This document shows positions 50,463 through 60,609 of a stretch of DNA of 64,000 nt, piece by piece (positions within the stretch are counted from its first letter, which is position 1; every line of letters begins with the position of its first letter). Position numbers and translations under genes: made by a program. Below the pieces are notes generated by a model that saw only the letters and a list, made by a program, of their open reading frames with translations, made no database searches and had not been told where the DNA came from. Source of the stretch: Roseomonas mucosa ATCC BAA-692 (lineage in GTDB: Bacteria; Pseudomonadota; Alphaproteobacteria; Acetobacterales; Acetobacteraceae); assembly GCF_000622225.1 (NCBI RefSeq), contig NZ_KK211412.1, forward strand, positions 133,883 through 197,882. Direction: 5' to 3'.

Positions 50463-53400
50463 TCAGCCGGCCATGACCACCTGCGCTCCTCTGGCCGGGT
50501 GGCCGGGGCGGGGCTGGAGGCTTTCCTCCCCCCGGAGGCGGGACAGGAGCTCCGCCCGGCGCTGACTGGCATGGGCGAGATGCCGCTCCCGCACCGGGCC
50601 GTAGCCCCGGATCTGTTCCGGCAGGGCGGCGAGTTCCACCGCCACGGCGTGGTTGTGCGGGTTGAGGCGGCGCAGCACCTCCTCCATGTCCTGCTCGTAG
50701 GCGGCCAGGATCTCCCGGTGCATCCGCCCGTCGGCGCTGTGGCGGAAGGGGTCGAGCACGGTGCCGCGCAGGCGACGCATCCGGGCCAGGACGCGCAGCG
50801 CGCGCAGCATCCAGGGGCCGTAGCTTTGCTTGCGCGGCTCGCCGGTCTCCGGGTCCTTCCGCGCCCAGAGCGGCGGCGCCAGGTGGAAGTTCAGGCGCCA
50901 GTCGCCCTCGAACTGCTCCTCGACACGGCGGAGGAAGCTGGTTTCGGTGAAGAGCCGCGCCACCTCGAACTCGTCCTTGAAGGCGAGGAGCTTGTGGTGA
51001 TAGCGCGCCACCGCCTCGGCCAGCTCGACCCGGCCAGGCACGCGCTCCGCCTCCGCAGCGCGTATCCGGGCCACGAAATCGCCGTAGCGGCGGGCATAGG
51101 TGGCGTCCTGGTAGGCCGTCAGCTCCTTCATCCGGCGCTCCACCAGTTCGTCCAGCGTGGCGGAAAGGCGCAGCGAGGGCACGCGGCGCTCCGTCGGGTC
51201 GGCGGCGCGCTGCACCGCCTCCAGGTCCAGCACCGCCTGCCGGCCCCACTGGAAGGCACCTTGGTTCATCGCCACCGCGGCGCCGTTCATCTCGATCGCC
51301 TTGAGGATCGAGGCGGCCTCCAGCGGGATCAGCCCCTTCTGGTAGGCATAGCCCACCATGAAGAGGTTGGTGGCGATGGAATCGCCCAGCAGGGCGGTGG
51401 CGAGCCGCGTGGCGCCGACGAAGATCGCCGCGCCCTCGCCGCCGCAGGCCTCGTCGATCTGCCGCTCCATCTCCGCCAGCGGGAACTGCGGGTCGCGGTG
51501 CCGCGCCACGTCGCCGCTGCGGGCCTGGGCCGCGAAGCCGCGCACGAAGTCGCTGGTGACGGAGAAGTCGCTGTTCACCACGGCATGGGTGAGGCCGGCG
51601 CGCATCCGCGTCAGGCTTTCCTCCGCCGCGGCCACGACGATGTCGCAGCCGAGCACGAGATGCGCCTCCCCGGCGGCGAGGCGGGCGGCGTGGATCTCCT
51701 CCTGCCGCGCGGCGATGCGCAGATGCGACCAGACCGGCCCGCCCTTCTGCGCCAGCCCGGCCATGTCGAGGGCGGAGATGCCTTTGCCCTCCAGCGTCGC
51801 CGCCGTGCCGAGCAGCGCGCCGATGGTGACGACGCCGGTGCCGCCCACGCCGGTCACCAGGATGCCATAGGGTTCCGCCAGCGCCGGCTTCGGCGGCTCG
51901 GGCAGGGCCGGGAGGGCGGCGGCGGCTTCCGCCGGAGCGGCGGGCGCATCGCCCTTGCCCTCCACGGAGGTCTGACCGCCCGAGGCGCCCAGGCCGCCGA
52001 TCGGAGCCAGCGCCTTGCCCTTGCGCAACTGCCCGCCCTCCACCGTGACGAAGGAGGGGCAGAAGCCGTCGAGGCAGGAGAAGTCCTTGTTGCAGGAGGA
52101 CTGATCGATCTGCCGCTTGCGGCCGAACTCGGTCTCCACCGGCACGACGGACATGCAGTTGGACTTGGCCGAGCAGTCGCCACAGCCCTCGCAGACGCGT
52201 TCGTTGATCACCACGCGGCGCGCCGGATCGGCCATCAGCCGGCGCTTGCGGCGGCGGCGCTTCTCGGCGGCGCAGGTCTGGTCATAGACGAGCACGGAAA
52301 CGCCGGAATATTCGCGCAGATCGCGCTGCACCCGGTCCAGCGCGTGGCGCTCGAACAGCGGCACGTCCCCCGGCAGCGTCACGCCGTCATAGCGGGCGAG
52401 GTCGTCCACGACGACCACGACGCGCTCCACCCCCTCCGCCCGCACCTGCGCCACGATCTGCGGCACGGTGAGCGTGCCCTCCACCGGCTGGCCGCCGGTC
52501 ATCGCCACCGCGTCGTTGAACAGGATCTTGTAGGTGATCGGCACGCCCGCCGTGACCGCCTGCCGGATCGCCAGCAGGCCGGAATGCGAGTAGGTGCCGT
52601 CTCCCAGGTTGGCGAAGACGTGCTTCGTTTCCGTGAAGGGCGCCTGCCCGATCCAGGCTACGCCCTCGCCGCCCATGTGGGAGAAGGTCTGCGTGCTCTC
52701 GGCGCGCAGCCAGGTGGCCATGTAGTGGCAGCCGATCCCCGCCAGCGCGCGGCTGCCTTCCGGCACCACGGTCGAGCTGTTGTGCGGGCAGCCGGAGCAG
52801 TAGTGCGGCACGCGCAGCGCCGTGGTGCGCGGCCGGGCGAGGGATTCCTCCTTCGCCGCCAGGAAGGCTAGCCGTTCGCGGATGCGCTCGCCAAGCGCGA
52901 AGGGCAGGTCGTGGAAGCGCCCGATGCGGCGGGCGATGACGCGGGCGATCAGCGCCGGCGTCAGCTCGCCCGCGGCGGGAAGCTGCCAGTCATGCACCGG
53001 CAGCTCCCACTCGCCCTTGTCGTCGTACTTGCCGATGACGCGCGGGCGCACGTCCTCGCGCCAGTTGTAGAGCTGTTCCTTGAGCTGGTACTCGATGACC
53101 TGGCGCTTCTCCTCGACGACCAGGATCTCCTCCAGCCCCTCGGCGAAGTGGCGCACGCCCTCGGCATCCAGCGGCCAGGGCATGCCGACCTTGAAGACGC
53201 GCAGCCCGATCGCGGCGGCCTGCGCGTCGTCGATGCCGAGCTGGTCCAGCGCCTGCCGCACGTCGAGATAGGACTTGCCCGTGGTGACGATGCCGAGCCG
53301 CGGGCGCGGGCTGTCGATCGCCACGTGGTTCAGCCCGTTCAGCCGCGCATAGGCCATGGCGGCATAGGCCTTGTGGCGCTGCAGCCGCATCTCCTGCGCC

Positions 53401-54119
53401 AGCGGCGAATCCGGCCAGCGGATGCCCAGCCCGTCGGGCGGCAGCGGGAAATCCTCCGGGATGCGGGTGGCGATGCGGAAGGGATCGAGCGAGATGCCGG
53501 AGGAGGTCTCCACCGTGTCCGCCACGACCTTCAGCGCGACCCAGCAGCCGGAGAAGCGCGACATGGCCCAGCCATGCAGGCCGAAATCCAGGATCTCCTG
53601 CACGCTGGCCGGGTTCAGCACCGGCATCATGGCGGCGGCGAAGATGTGGTCGCTCTGATGCGGCAGGGAGGAGGACTTGGCGCCGTGGTCGTCGCCCACC
53701 ACGGCGATGACGCCGCCGAAGGGGGAGGTGCCGGCGGCATTGGCGTGCTTGAACACGTCCATGGTGCGGTCGGCACCCGGCCCCTTGCCGTACCACATGC
53801 CGAAGACGCCGGCATGTTTCGCGCCGGGAAAGAGGTTGACCTGCTGCGTGCCCCAGACGGCGGTGGCGGCGAGGTCCTCGTTCAGCCCGGGCTGGAAGCG
53901 GATGCGGTGCTCCTCCAGCGCCTTGCGCGCCTTCCAGAGCGACTGGTCCAGCCCGCCGAGCGGCGAGCCGCGATAGCCGGAGATGAAGCCCGCCGTGTCG
54001 AGCCCGGCGGCGGCATCGCGCTCGCGCTGCAGCATCGGCAACTGCACCAGCGCCTGGATGCCGGAAAGATAGCGCAACCCCGTGGCCGGGGCGGCGGCGG
54101 GAAGCGGCGCGTCAAGCAT
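50463..54119 (-). CDS. Fused indolepyruvate ferredoxin oxidoreductase-type 2-oxoacid oxidoreductase
   Basis: Large cytosolic enzyme of 1218 residues that decarboxylates aryl- or branched-chain 2-oxoacids to acyl-CoA with ferredoxin as acceptor. Domain order: pyrimidine-binding domain (SGYRGSPLGGLDQSLWKARK), TPP-binding domain (HYCSGCPHNSSTVVPEGSRA, then GDGTYSHSGLLAIRQAVTAG), a ferredoxin-like insert (VCEGCGDCSAKSNCMSV and SSCNKDFSCLDGFCPSF), the gamma domain (YGILVTGVGGTGVVTIGALL), and a C-terminal DUF6537-like domain. IorA and IorB are separate in archaea; the single-chain form is usual in Proteobacteria. ATG 54119 begins the conserved part. It is divergent from an Lrp-type regulator, the expected controller. 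Confidence 0.92.
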   Translation of the reverse strand: MLDAPLPAAAPATGLRYLSGIQALVQLPMLQRERDAAAGLDTAGFISGYRGSPLGGLDQSLWKARKALEEHRIRFQPGLNEDLAATAVWGTQQVNLFPGAKHAGVFGMWYGKGPGADRTMDVFKHANAAGTSPFGGVIAVVGDDHGAKSSSLPHQSDHIFAAAMMPVLNPASVQEILDFGLHGWAMSRFSGCWVALKVVADTVETSSGISLDPFRIATRIPEDFPLPPDGLGIRWPDSPLAQEMRLQRHKAYAAMAYARLNGLNHVAIDSPRPRLGIVTTGKSYLDVRQALDQLGIDDAQAAAIGLRVFKVGMPWPLDAEGVRHFAEGLEEILVVEEKRQVIEYQLKEQLYNWREDVRPRVIGKYDDKGEWELPVHDWQLPAAGELTPALIARVIARRIGRFHDLPFALGERIRERLAFLAAKEESLARPRTTALRVPHYCSGCPHNSSTVVPEGSRALAGIGCHYMATWLRAESTQTFSHMGGEGVAWIGQAPFTETKHVFANLGDGTYSHSGLLAIRQAVTAGVPITYKILFNDAVAMTGGQPVEGTLTVPQIVAQVRAEGVERVVVVVDDLARYDGVTLPGDVPLFERHALDRVQRDLREYSGVSVLVYDQTCAAEKRRRRKRRLMADPARRVVINERVCEGCGDCSAKSNCMSVVPVETEFGRKRQIDQSSCNKDFSCLDGFCPSFVTVEGGQLRKGKALAPIGGLGASGGQTSVEGKGDAPAAPAEAAAALPALPEPPKPALAEPYGILVTGVGGTGVVTIGALLGTAATLEGKGISALDMAGLAQKGGPVWSHLRIAARQEEIHAARLAAGEAHLVLGCDIVVAAAEESLTRMRAGLTHAVVNSDFSVTSDFVRGFAAQARSGDVARHRDPQFPLAEMERQIDEACGGEGAAIFVGATRLATALLGDSIATNLFMVGYAYQKGLIPLEAASILKAIEMNGAAVAMNQGAFQWGRQAVLDLEAVQRAADPTERRVPSLRLSATLDELVERRMKELTAYQDATYARRYGDFVARIRAAEAERVPGRVELAEAVARYHHKLLAFKDEFEVARLFTETSFLRRVEEQFEGDWRLNFHLAPPLWARKDPETGEPRKQSYGPWMLRALRVLARMRRLRGTVLDPFRHSADGRMHREILAAYEQDMEEVLRRLNPHNHAVAVELAALPEQIRGYGPVRERHLAHASQRRAELLSRLRGEESLQPRPGHPARGAQVVMAG

Positions 54120-54372
54120 GGCGCGGCGCCCCGCCGGTAAGCATGCGGGCCATGCCGGGATGGTCCCGGTGCCCCGGACCCTGGCGGGCCGGGATTTTTC
54201 CCCCGGAGACAAGAGGTGAAACGCTGGCGACGGATCGCTGCATGGACGCTTCTCCTGCTTCTTTTGACTTTTATCTTACATCGGTCTTTCTCATCTTTCG
54301 TTGCGTCGATCCGCATCCGGCGGGAGGATCGGGCATGGTTCTTCCCCTGAAAGCCGCCGCGGCGATTGGAAT

Positions 54373-54861
54373 ATGCGCATAGCCCTGGATGCCATCGACC
54401 TGCGCCTGCTGGCCGCACTGCAACGGAACGCCTCGCTTTCCAGCACCGAACTGGCCGAGCAGGTCGGGCTCTCCCAGGCGCCCTGCTGGCGCCGCGTGCG
54501 ACGGCTGGAGGAGGCCGGACTGGTCCGGCGCCGCGTGGCGCTGCTGGACCGCAGGCTGCTTGGCCTGGAACTGATGGTCTTCGCCCAGGTGAAGCTCGCC
54601 ACCCATGGCCGCGACACGCTGCCGGGCTTCGAGGACGCGGTGCGGCGCCGGCCGGAGGTGCTGGACTGCTTCTCCCTGCTGGGCGGGACGGACTACCTGC
54701 TGCGGATCGTGGTGCCGGATGTCGATGCCTATGAGCGCCTCTACCGACACCACCTGTCGCAGCTTCCCGGCGTGCGCGAGATCATCTCCAGCATCGTGAT
54801 GTCGGAGATCAAGATGACGACGGAACTGCCGCTGCCAGGGCCTCAGGCATCGGTGTCGTAG
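54373..54861 (+). CDS. Lrp/AsnC-family transcriptional regulator
   Basis: Feast/famine regulator of 162 residues. The N-terminal winged helix (LDAIDLRLLAALQRNASLSS, then TELAEQVGLSQAPCWRRVRR) is followed by the RAM ligand-binding domain (LELMVFAQVKLATHGRDTLP; FSLLGGTDYLLRIVVPDVDA). It is divergent from the 2-oxoacid oxidoreductase gene with about 250 bases between starts and probably senses an amino acid to control it. The 54120-54372 interval includes an AT-richer tract near 54250-54310, the likely promoter area. Confidence 0.92.
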   Translation: MRIALDAIDLRLLAALQRNASLSSTELAEQVGLSQAPCWRRVRRLEEAGLVRRRVALLDRRLLGLELMVFAQVKLATHGRDTLPGFEDAVRRRPEVLDCFSLLGGTDYLLRIVVPDVDAYERLYRHHLSQLPGVREIISSIVMSEIKMTTELPLPGPQASVS

Positions 54862-54879
54862 CGCCGCGCCTCGTGGCAG

Positions 54880-55020
54880 CCCCCGGCCGAGGCTCCGCCT
54901 GCCCCCGGAAGCCCCACCGCCGGGAACATGGCATGTCCCCGGACCCCGCCTTGTGTTGGTTCGGGGTGGCAAGGTCGGCCCCTGGCTCGATCCCGGGGGG
55001 CAGGCGGACCAGCGCGCCCT
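54880..55020 (+). repeat. Dispersed hairpin-rich repeat, diverged copy 7
   Basis: It carries the left-half blocks in diverged form: GGCCGAGGCTCCGCCTGCCC, CGCCGGGAACATGGCATGTCC, CCGGACCCCGCCTTGTGTTGG and TCGATCCCGGGGGGCAGGCGG. It lies between the convergent stops of the Lrp regulator (54861) and hutF (55022). Confidence 0.6.
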
Positions 55021-55021
55021 A

Positions 55022-56389
55022 TCAGGCCAGGTCGCGGATCCGCCGCATCACCCGGGCGAAGCGGCGGGCGATCCCGGCCTGCCGGTGGTGCATGCCGTCG
55101 CGCACCACCCAGCGGCCGCCGGCCATCACGTCGCGGACCGGTGTGGTGTTGCCGGAGAAGACCCAGGCATCCAGCAGCGCGTCGCCTTCCCGCCCGATCA
55201 GGGCCGGATGTTCCGTGTCCAGCACCAGGAGGTCGGCGCGGCAGCCCGGCGCCAGGCGCCCCATGGGCTGGCCCAGCGCCTGGGCGCCGCCCAGCGCCGC
55301 GCGTTGCAGCAGGGCGAGGCCCACCGAGGCGCCGGGCCGCGTCTCGGTGACGTTGCGGGCGCGGCGGCGCAGGCGCTGGACGTATTCCATCCAGCGCAGC
55401 TCCTCGATGGGGCTGGTGGAAACGTTGCTGTCCGTGCCGATGCCGAGGCGCCCGCCCGCTGCCGCGTAGTCCGGCAGGGGAAAGAAACCGTCGCCGAGAT
55501 TGGCCTCGGTGGTGGGGCAGAGGCCGGCCACGGCGCCGCTCCGTGCCAGGGCCAGGGTTTCCGCGGCGTCGGAATGCGTGGCGTGGATCAGGCACCAGCG
55601 CGCATCCACCGGCGCGTGGCCGAGCAGCCATTGCACCGGGCGCTGACCGCTCCAGGCGAGGCAGTCCTCGACCTCCTTCACCTGCTCCGCGACATGGATG
55701 TGGATGGGCGTGTCCGGGCCCAGCTCCGCCGCCAGGGCGATGCTGGCGGAGAGTTCCTCCGGCATCACGGCGCGCAGGGAATGCGGCGCCACGCCGGTCC
55801 GCACCCCGGGCCAGGATGCGGCCTCCCGGCAGATCCCCGCCCAGGTTTCCACCGGCAGGACGAAGCGGCGCTGCCCCGGTGCCGCTTCCGCGCCGCCGAA
55901 CTGGCTGTGGCGGTAGAGCACCGGCAGCAGGGTGAGGCCGATTCCCGCCGCCTCGGCCCCGGCGGCGATGCGTCGGGCCATCTCCGCCGGATCGGCATAG
56001 GGCGTGCCGTCCGGCGCGTTGTGCAGGTAGTGGAACTCGGCCACGGCGGTGTAGCCCTGGCGCAGGCATTCCGCGTAGAGCTGGGCCGCGATGGCTTCGA
56101 CATCCTCCGGCGTCAGCACGGCGAGGAAGCGGTACATCACTTCGCGCCAGCGCCAGAAATTGTCGCCCTCCGGCCCGGCGCGCTCGGCCAGCCCCGCCAT
56201 GGCGCGCTGGAAGGCATGGGAATGCAGGTTGGGCATTCCCGGCACGACGAGGCCCCGCAGGCGCTCGTCGCCTTCGGCCGCGTCGCTGTCCGCCGCCACG
56301 CCGGCGATGCGCCCCGCATCGTCCAGGATGATGGCGACGTCGCGTCGGATTTCGCCGTCCAGCAGCGCGGTTTCGGCCAGGAAGCGCAT
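55022..56389 (-). CDS. hutF: Formimidoylglutamate deiminase
   Basis: Zn amidohydrolase of 455 residues converting N-formimino-L-glutamate to N-formyl-L-glutamate and ammonia in the five-step histidine pathway. Metal ligands appear in GMPNLHSHAFQRAMAG, HIHVAEQVKEVEDCL, CLIHATHSDAAE and GIGTDSNVSTS; FWRWREVMYRF is typical of HutF. Its ATG overlaps the hutI stop by one base (TGATG). The reading frame stays open far upstream to 58777, but those residues have no protein character. Confidence 0.95.
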   Translation of the reverse strand: MRFLAETALLDGEIRRDVAIILDDAGRIAGVAADSDAAEGDERLRGLVVPGMPNLHSHAFQRAMAGLAERAGPEGDNFWRWREVMYRFLAVLTPEDVEAIAAQLYAECLRQGYTAVAEFHYLHNAPDGTPYADPAEMARRIAAGAEAAGIGLTLLPVLYRHSQFGGAEAAPGQRRFVLPVETWAGICREAASWPGVRTGVAPHSLRAVMPEELSASIALAAELGPDTPIHIHVAEQVKEVEDCLAWSGQRPVQWLLGHAPVDARWCLIHATHSDAAETLALARSGAVAGLCPTTEANLGDGFFPLPDYAAAGGRLGIGTDSNVSTSPIEELRWMEYVQRLRRRARNVTETRPGASVGLALLQRAALGGAQALGQPMGRLAPGCRADLLVLDTEHPALIGREGDALLDAWVFSGNTTPVRDVMAGGRWVVRDGMHHRQAGIARRFARVMRRIRDLA

Positions 56390-57639
56390 CACCGTCCTCC
56401 GCGCACGCGGCTGTGCAGGGGATTGAAGCCGAGGCGATAGACCAGCTCCGCCGGCCGCTCGATATCCCAGATGGCGAGGTCGCAGCGCTTGCCCGTCTCC
56501 AGCGTGCCGATCCGGTCCAGCAGGCCCAGCGCCCGCGCCGCCTCGCGCGTCACCCCGGCCAGGCATTCCGGCACGGTCAGGCGGAACAGCACCGCCGCCA
56601 TGTTCATCGCCAGCAGGATCGAGGTGAGCGGCGAGCTGCCCGGGTTGCAGTCCGTCGCCACGGCGATGTGCGCGCCATGCCGCCGCAGCGCCTCGACCGG
56701 CGGGCGGCTGGTCTCGCGCAGCGTATAGGCGGCCCCGGGCAGCAGCACCGCCACTGTCCCCGCACGGGCCAGGGCGGCGGCGCCCGCCTCGTCGGCGCAT
56801 TCCAGGTGGTCCGCCGAGAGTGCCCCCCAGCGCGCCGCGAGCGCCGCGCCGCCGCCATTCTCCAGCTGGTCGGCATGCAGCTTCACCGGCAGGCCGTGGG
56901 CCCGCGCGGCGGCGAAGACCTGCCCGGTCTGCGCGGCGGAAAAGGCGATGCTCTCGTGGAAGACGTCCACCGCATCGGCCAGCCCGGCCGCCGCCACGGC
57001 GGGCAGCATCGCGTCGCAGACCAGCGCGGTGTAGTCCTCCGCCGTCATGCCCGGCGGCACGGCATGGGCGCCGAGGAAGCTGGTGGCCACGCCGATATCG
57101 CGCGCCTCGCCCAGCCGCCGCGCGGCACGCAGCATCCGCAGCTCGGTCTCCGTGTCCAGCCCGTAGCCGGACTTCACCTCCACCGTGGTCACGCCCTCGG
57201 CGATCAGGCGGTCGAGCCGGGGCAGGGCGCTTGCCACCAGCGCGTCCTCGTCCGCCGCCCGCGTGGCGCGCACGGTGGACAGGATGCCGCCCCCGGCACG
57301 GGCGATCTCGGCATAGGTGGCGCCGGCCAGCCGTGCCTCGAACTCCGCCGCGCGATCGCCGCCATGGACCAGATGGGTGTGGCAATCCACCAGCCCCGGC
57401 GTGACCCAGCGGCCCTCCAGTCGCAGGACCTCTCCGGCTTCCCAGCCGGCGGGGAGCCCATCCTCCGGCCCCGCGAAAGCGATCCGCCCGTCCCGGCTGG
57501 CGACGGCGCCCCGCTCCACCACGCCGCAGCCCGCCAGGATGGCGGCCTCCCCATGGGCCGCCGCGGAGCTTCCTTCCGGCGCCATGGTCAGCAGCCTGCC
57601 CCCCAGCCACACGCGGTCGAAACGGTGCCCTTCGGCCAT
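56389..57639 (-). CDS. hutI: Imidazolonepropionase
   Basis: Third enzyme of histidine breakdown, hydrolysing 4-imidazolone-5-propanoate to N-formimino-L-glutamate; 416 residues. [70 protein letters not shown] and [16 protein letters not shown] give the metal and substrate residues. ATG 57639 follows GGAAAGGACAGGATGCG. hutH, hutU and hutG are not in the window. Confidence 0.95.
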   Translation of the reverse strand: MAEGHRFDRVWLGGRLLTMAPEGSSAAAHGEAAILAGCGVVERGAVASRDGRIAFAGPEDGLPAGWEAGEVLRLEGRWVTPGLVDCHTHLVHGGDRAAEFEARLAGATYAEIARAGGGILSTVRATRAADEDALVASALPRLDRLIAEGVTTVEVKSGYGLDTETELRMLRAARRLGEARDIGVATSFLGAHAVPPGMTAEDYTALVCDAMLPAVAAAGLADAVDVFHESIAFSAAQTGQVFAAARAHGLPVKLHADQLENGGGAALAARWGALSADHLECADEAGAAALARAGTVAVLLPGAAYTLRETSRPPVEALRRHGAHIAVATDCNPGSSPLTSILLAMNMAAVLFRLTVPECLAGVTREAARALGLLDRIGTLETGKRCDLAIWDIERPAELVYRLGFNPLHSRVRGGR

Positions 57640-57949
57640 CGCATCCTGTCCTTTCCCCGGGGACATCGCCCGGTCTCCCATGCCCGCCGCGCCGCCCACG
57701 CTGGCCGGCGGCACGCCCCGGGGGTCGGAAGCCTCCCCTCCGTTTCCCGGTCCCCCATTGCGGGGTGGGGCCGGGCGAGGGGGACGGTAGAGCATTTCCG
57801 GCCCACCGGTGCCGCCCAGCCTTTGCCGGGGGAGCCTGTGTGTCAAAGGAGGGACACATGGCGGACGACCATGCGGCCACCACATCGTTACGGGGCGAAA
57901 ACGCCAGCCCGCCCCTTGCGGGTCCGTCCCAGGGAGAGGAAAGACCGTC
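57640..57949. promoter_or_regulatory. Divergent region between hutI and the LysR gene
   Basis: About 310 bases. An inverted repeat TGTGTC/GACACA (57839-57844 and 57853-57858) encloses AAAGGAGG, a perfect ribosome binding site placed before ATG 57858. That ATG opens a possible 52-codon leader frame ([20 protein letters not shown]...) running into the LysR start. The rest is GC-rich without a clear promoter. Confidence 0.4.
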
Positions 57950-58852
57950 ATGCGCATCGCCGAGAATCTCGTCGATATCACGGTCTTCTCCCGCGTTGCC
58001 GAGGTGGGCAGCCTGACCGCGGCGGCCCGCGAGCTCGGCATGTCGCTGCCGGTCGTCAGCAAGCGGCTGGCGCGGCTGGAGCAGCGCCTCGGCATGCGGC
58101 TGGTGAGCCGCACCACGCGGCATCTCGCCCTTACCGAGGACGGGCGCGACTTCCAGGCCCATTGCCGGCGGATCCTGGCCCAGATCGAGGAGATGGAGGC
58201 CGCGCTGGCGCTGCGCCGAGGCGAGGTGATCGGGCAGTTGCGCGTCACCTCCGCCGTCGCCTTCGGGCAGCGCGTCCTGGCGCCGCTGATCGCGGAATTC
58301 CTGTGCCTGCACCCGGCAATGCGCATCCACCTCACCGCCACGGATACGATGGTGGACCTGATCGGCGGCGGCTTCGACCTGGCCATCCGCTCCGGCGCCA
58401 TGCCCGACTCGCAGCTCCTGGTGCATCCGCTCGCCCCCAGCCACGGTGTCGTCTGCGGTGCCCCTGCCTATCTGGCGCGCCGGGGCCGGCCGTCCCATCC
58501 GCGGGAGCTGGAGCAGCACGACTGTATCCTGTCCGGCGACGCCCCCCAGGACCAATGGTGCTTCCGTTCGCGGTCGGGCGAGGAGGCTCCGGTGCAGGTC
58601 GCCGGCCCGGCCAGCACCAGCCATGGCGAGGTCGCGCTGGCCCTGGCGCTGGCCGGAGCCGGGCTGGTGGTGAAGCCGGACTGGGATGCCGGGCCGGAGG
58701 TGCGGCTGGGAAGGCTGGAGATCGTGCTGCCCGACTGGCACATTCCCGAGCCGCCCTTGCAGGCGGTGCATGCGCATGGGCGCCTGGTCACGCCCCGGCT
58801 GCGGCTCTTCCTGGATTTCCTGGACGAGCGGCTCCGCGCCGGCTGGCCATGA
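57950..58852 (+). CDS. LysR-family transcriptional regulator
   Basis: LysR-type regulator of 300 residues. DNA-binding domain: [20 protein letters not shown], then [20 protein letters not shown] and [16 protein letters not shown]. This resembles the CrgA/DmlR subgroup. The effector domain follows from about residue 90 ([20 protein letters not shown]). A GGGAGAGGA site precedes the ATG. It is divergent from hutI-hutF and may regulate them, although HutC (GntR family) is the usual Hut regulator. Confidence 0.9.
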   Translation: MRIAENLVDITVFSRVAEVGSLTAAARELGMSLPVVSKRLARLEQRLGMRLVSRTTRHLALTEDGRDFQAHCRRILAQIEEMEAALALRRGEVIGQLRVTSAVAFGQRVLAPLIAEFLCLHPAMRIHLTATDTMVDLIGGGFDLAIRSGAMPDSQLLVHPLAPSHGVVCGAPAYLARRGRPSHPRELEQHDCILSGDAPQDQWCFRSRSGEEAPVQVAGPASTSHGEVALALALAGAGLVVKPDWDAGPEVRLGRLEIVLPDWHIPEPPLQAVHAHGRLVTPRLRLFLDFLDERLRAGWP

Positions 58853-58879
58853 GGCGATCCGGCGCCGCCCGGGGCCCGC

Positions 58880-59362
58880 TCAGCCCCGCCGGCCGAGGGG
58901 CAGGCTGCCGGAGGCCTTGAGCCGGTCGAGCACGATGGAGGAGCGGACCCGCGCCACGCTCTCGTGCGGCAGCAGCACGTCGTTCACCAGCACCGACAGG
59001 CCCTTGAGGTCCGGCACCACCGCCTTGATCAGGTAGTCGGCGTCGCCGGTCATGGCATAGGCTTCCTGCACCTCCTCCAGCCGCGAGACGAGATCGCGGA
59101 AGCGGCGGGCATTGTCGCCGCTGTGGCTGGCCAGCGTGACCTGGATGAAGACCAGCAGGTGCAGCCCCAGCCGCTCCGCATCCAGTTCCGCATGGTAGCC
59201 GCGGATCAGCCCGGCAGCCTCCAGCGCCGCCCGCCGGCGCGAGCATTGCGAGGCGGACAGGCCGATGCGCTCCCCGATCTGCTGGTTGGTCAGCCGGGCA
59301 TCCTCCTGCAAGGCCCGCAGCAGGCGGAGGTCTAGGACGTCCAGGGCGGATGATTCGTGCAT
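58880..59362 (-). CDS. Lrp/AsnC-family transcriptional regulator
   Basis: Regulator of 160 residues: winged helix (LDVLDLRLLRALQEDARLTN, QQIGERIGLSASQCSRRRAA) and RAM domain (LLVFIQVTLASHSGDNARRF, AYAMTGDADYLIKAVVPDLK). It is divergent from the HPPD gene, 116 bases apart, so it probably controls tyrosine catabolism in response to an amino acid. Its stop is close to the convergent LysR gene stop (27-base gap). Confidence 0.92.
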   Translation of the reverse strand: MHESSALDVLDLRLLRALQEDARLTNQQIGERIGLSASQCSRRRAALEAAGLIRGYHAELDAERLGLHLLVFIQVTLASHSGDNARRFRDLVSRLEEVQEAYAMTGDADYLIKAVVPDLKGLSVLVNDVLLPHESVARVRSSIVLDRLKASGSLPLGRRG

Positions 59363-59478
59363 GGATGAGGATCATCATGCCTGGATCGTGCGCCGGTAAA
59401 GGGGACGCGGTACGGTTTCGCAAGCAGCTTGCGCGTTGCCTGCGGCAGGCTGTGCGTCATAACGGAGGACATCCACGA

Positions 59479-60600
59479 ATGGGACCTTTCCCGCATGACG
59501 CCCCGCGTGCCGAGATCAGCGCGCACAACCCCATGGGCACGGACGGATTCGGCTTCGTCGAATACGCGCATCCGGAGCCGGAGAAGCTGCACGCCCTGTT
59601 CCGCCAGATGGGCTTCACCGCCGTGGCGCGGCACCGCACGAAGCGCAGCACCCTCTACCGCCAGGGCGACATCAACTACCTGCTGACCGAGGAGCCGGGC
59701 AGCCATGCCGCGCGCTTCGCGGAACGCCACGGCCCCAGCGTGCCGTCGATGACCTTCCGCGTGGTGGACGCGCAGCATGCCTACAGGCGCGCGCTGGAAC
59801 TGGGCGCCGAGCCGGCCGATCCCGCCGATGGCGGCAGGACCATCGACATCCCGGCGATCAAGGGCATCGGCGGGTCCCTGCTCTACTTCATCGACCAGTA
59901 CGGCGAGAATGGCTCGGCCTATGACGCCGAATTCGAATGGACCGGCGAGCGCGAACCCTTTCCGAAGGGCGCCGGGCTCTTCTACATCGACCACCTGACG
60001 CACAACGTCCATCGCGGCCGGATGGATGTCTGGTACGAGTTCTACAGCAAGCTCTTCAACTTCCGGCAGATCCGCTACTTCGACATCAAGGGCGAGTACA
60101 CCGGCCTCTTCTCCCGCGCCCTGACCAGCCCCGACGGGCGTATCCGCATCCCGCTGAACGAGAGCGCCGACGACGAGAGCCAGATCGAGGAATACCTGCG
60201 GGAGTACAAGGGTGAGGGCATCCAGCACATTGCCTGCGGCTGCAACGACATCTACGGCACGATCGAGGGCCTGCGCGAGGCCGGGCTGAGCTTCATGCCG
60301 GCGCCGCCCGCCACCTATTACGAGAAAGTGGACGCCCGCCTGCCGGGCCATGGCGAGGACCTTGCCCGGCTGAAGGCCAACGGCATCCTGGTGGACGGCG
60401 AGGGCGTGGTGGAGGATCGCAAGGCGCGGCTGCTGCTGCAGATCTTCTCCGGCAACGTGATCGGCCCGGTCTTCTTCGAGTTCATCGAACGCAAGGGCGA
60501 TGACGGCTTCGGCGAAGGCAATTTCCGCGCCCTGTTCGAGAGCATCGAGGAGGACCAGCTCCGCCGCGGCGTGCTTTCCAAGGCCAACGCGGCGGCCTGA
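59479..60600 (+). CDS. hppD: 4-hydroxyphenylpyruvate dioxygenase
   Basis: Fe(II)-dependent dioxygenase of 373 residues converting 4-hydroxyphenylpyruvate to homogentisate in tyrosine breakdown. Two vicinal-oxygen-chelate domains are present. The three iron ligands are in YIDHLTHNVHRG (His), GIQHIACGCND (His) and FFEFIERKGDDGFGEGNFRA (Glu). GGAGGA lies 9 bases before ATG 59479; earlier in-frame ATGs lack homology. Homogentisate dioxygenase is not adjacent. Confidence 0.96.
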   Translation: MGPFPHDAPRAEISAHNPMGTDGFGFVEYAHPEPEKLHALFRQMGFTAVARHRTKRSTLYRQGDINYLLTEEPGSHAARFAERHGPSVPSMTFRVVDAQHAYRRALELGAEPADPADGGRTIDIPAIKGIGGSLLYFIDQYGENGSAYDAEFEWTGEREPFPKGAGLFYIDHLTHNVHRGRMDVWYEFYSKLFNFRQIRYFDIKGEYTGLFSRALTSPDGRIRIPLNESADDESQIEEYLREYKGEGIQHIACGCNDIYGTIEGLREAGLSFMPAPPATYYEKVDARLPGHGEDLARLKANGILVDGEGVVEDRKARLLLQIFSGNVIGPVFFEFIERKGDDGFGEGNFRALFESIEEDQLRRGVLSKANAAA

Positions 60601-60609
60601 ACCTTTCGC

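Noticed and set aside
56390-58777. Upstream continuation of the hutF reading frame
   Set aside because: The frame is open but antisense or shadow to hutI and the LysR gene; hutF homology starts at 56389.
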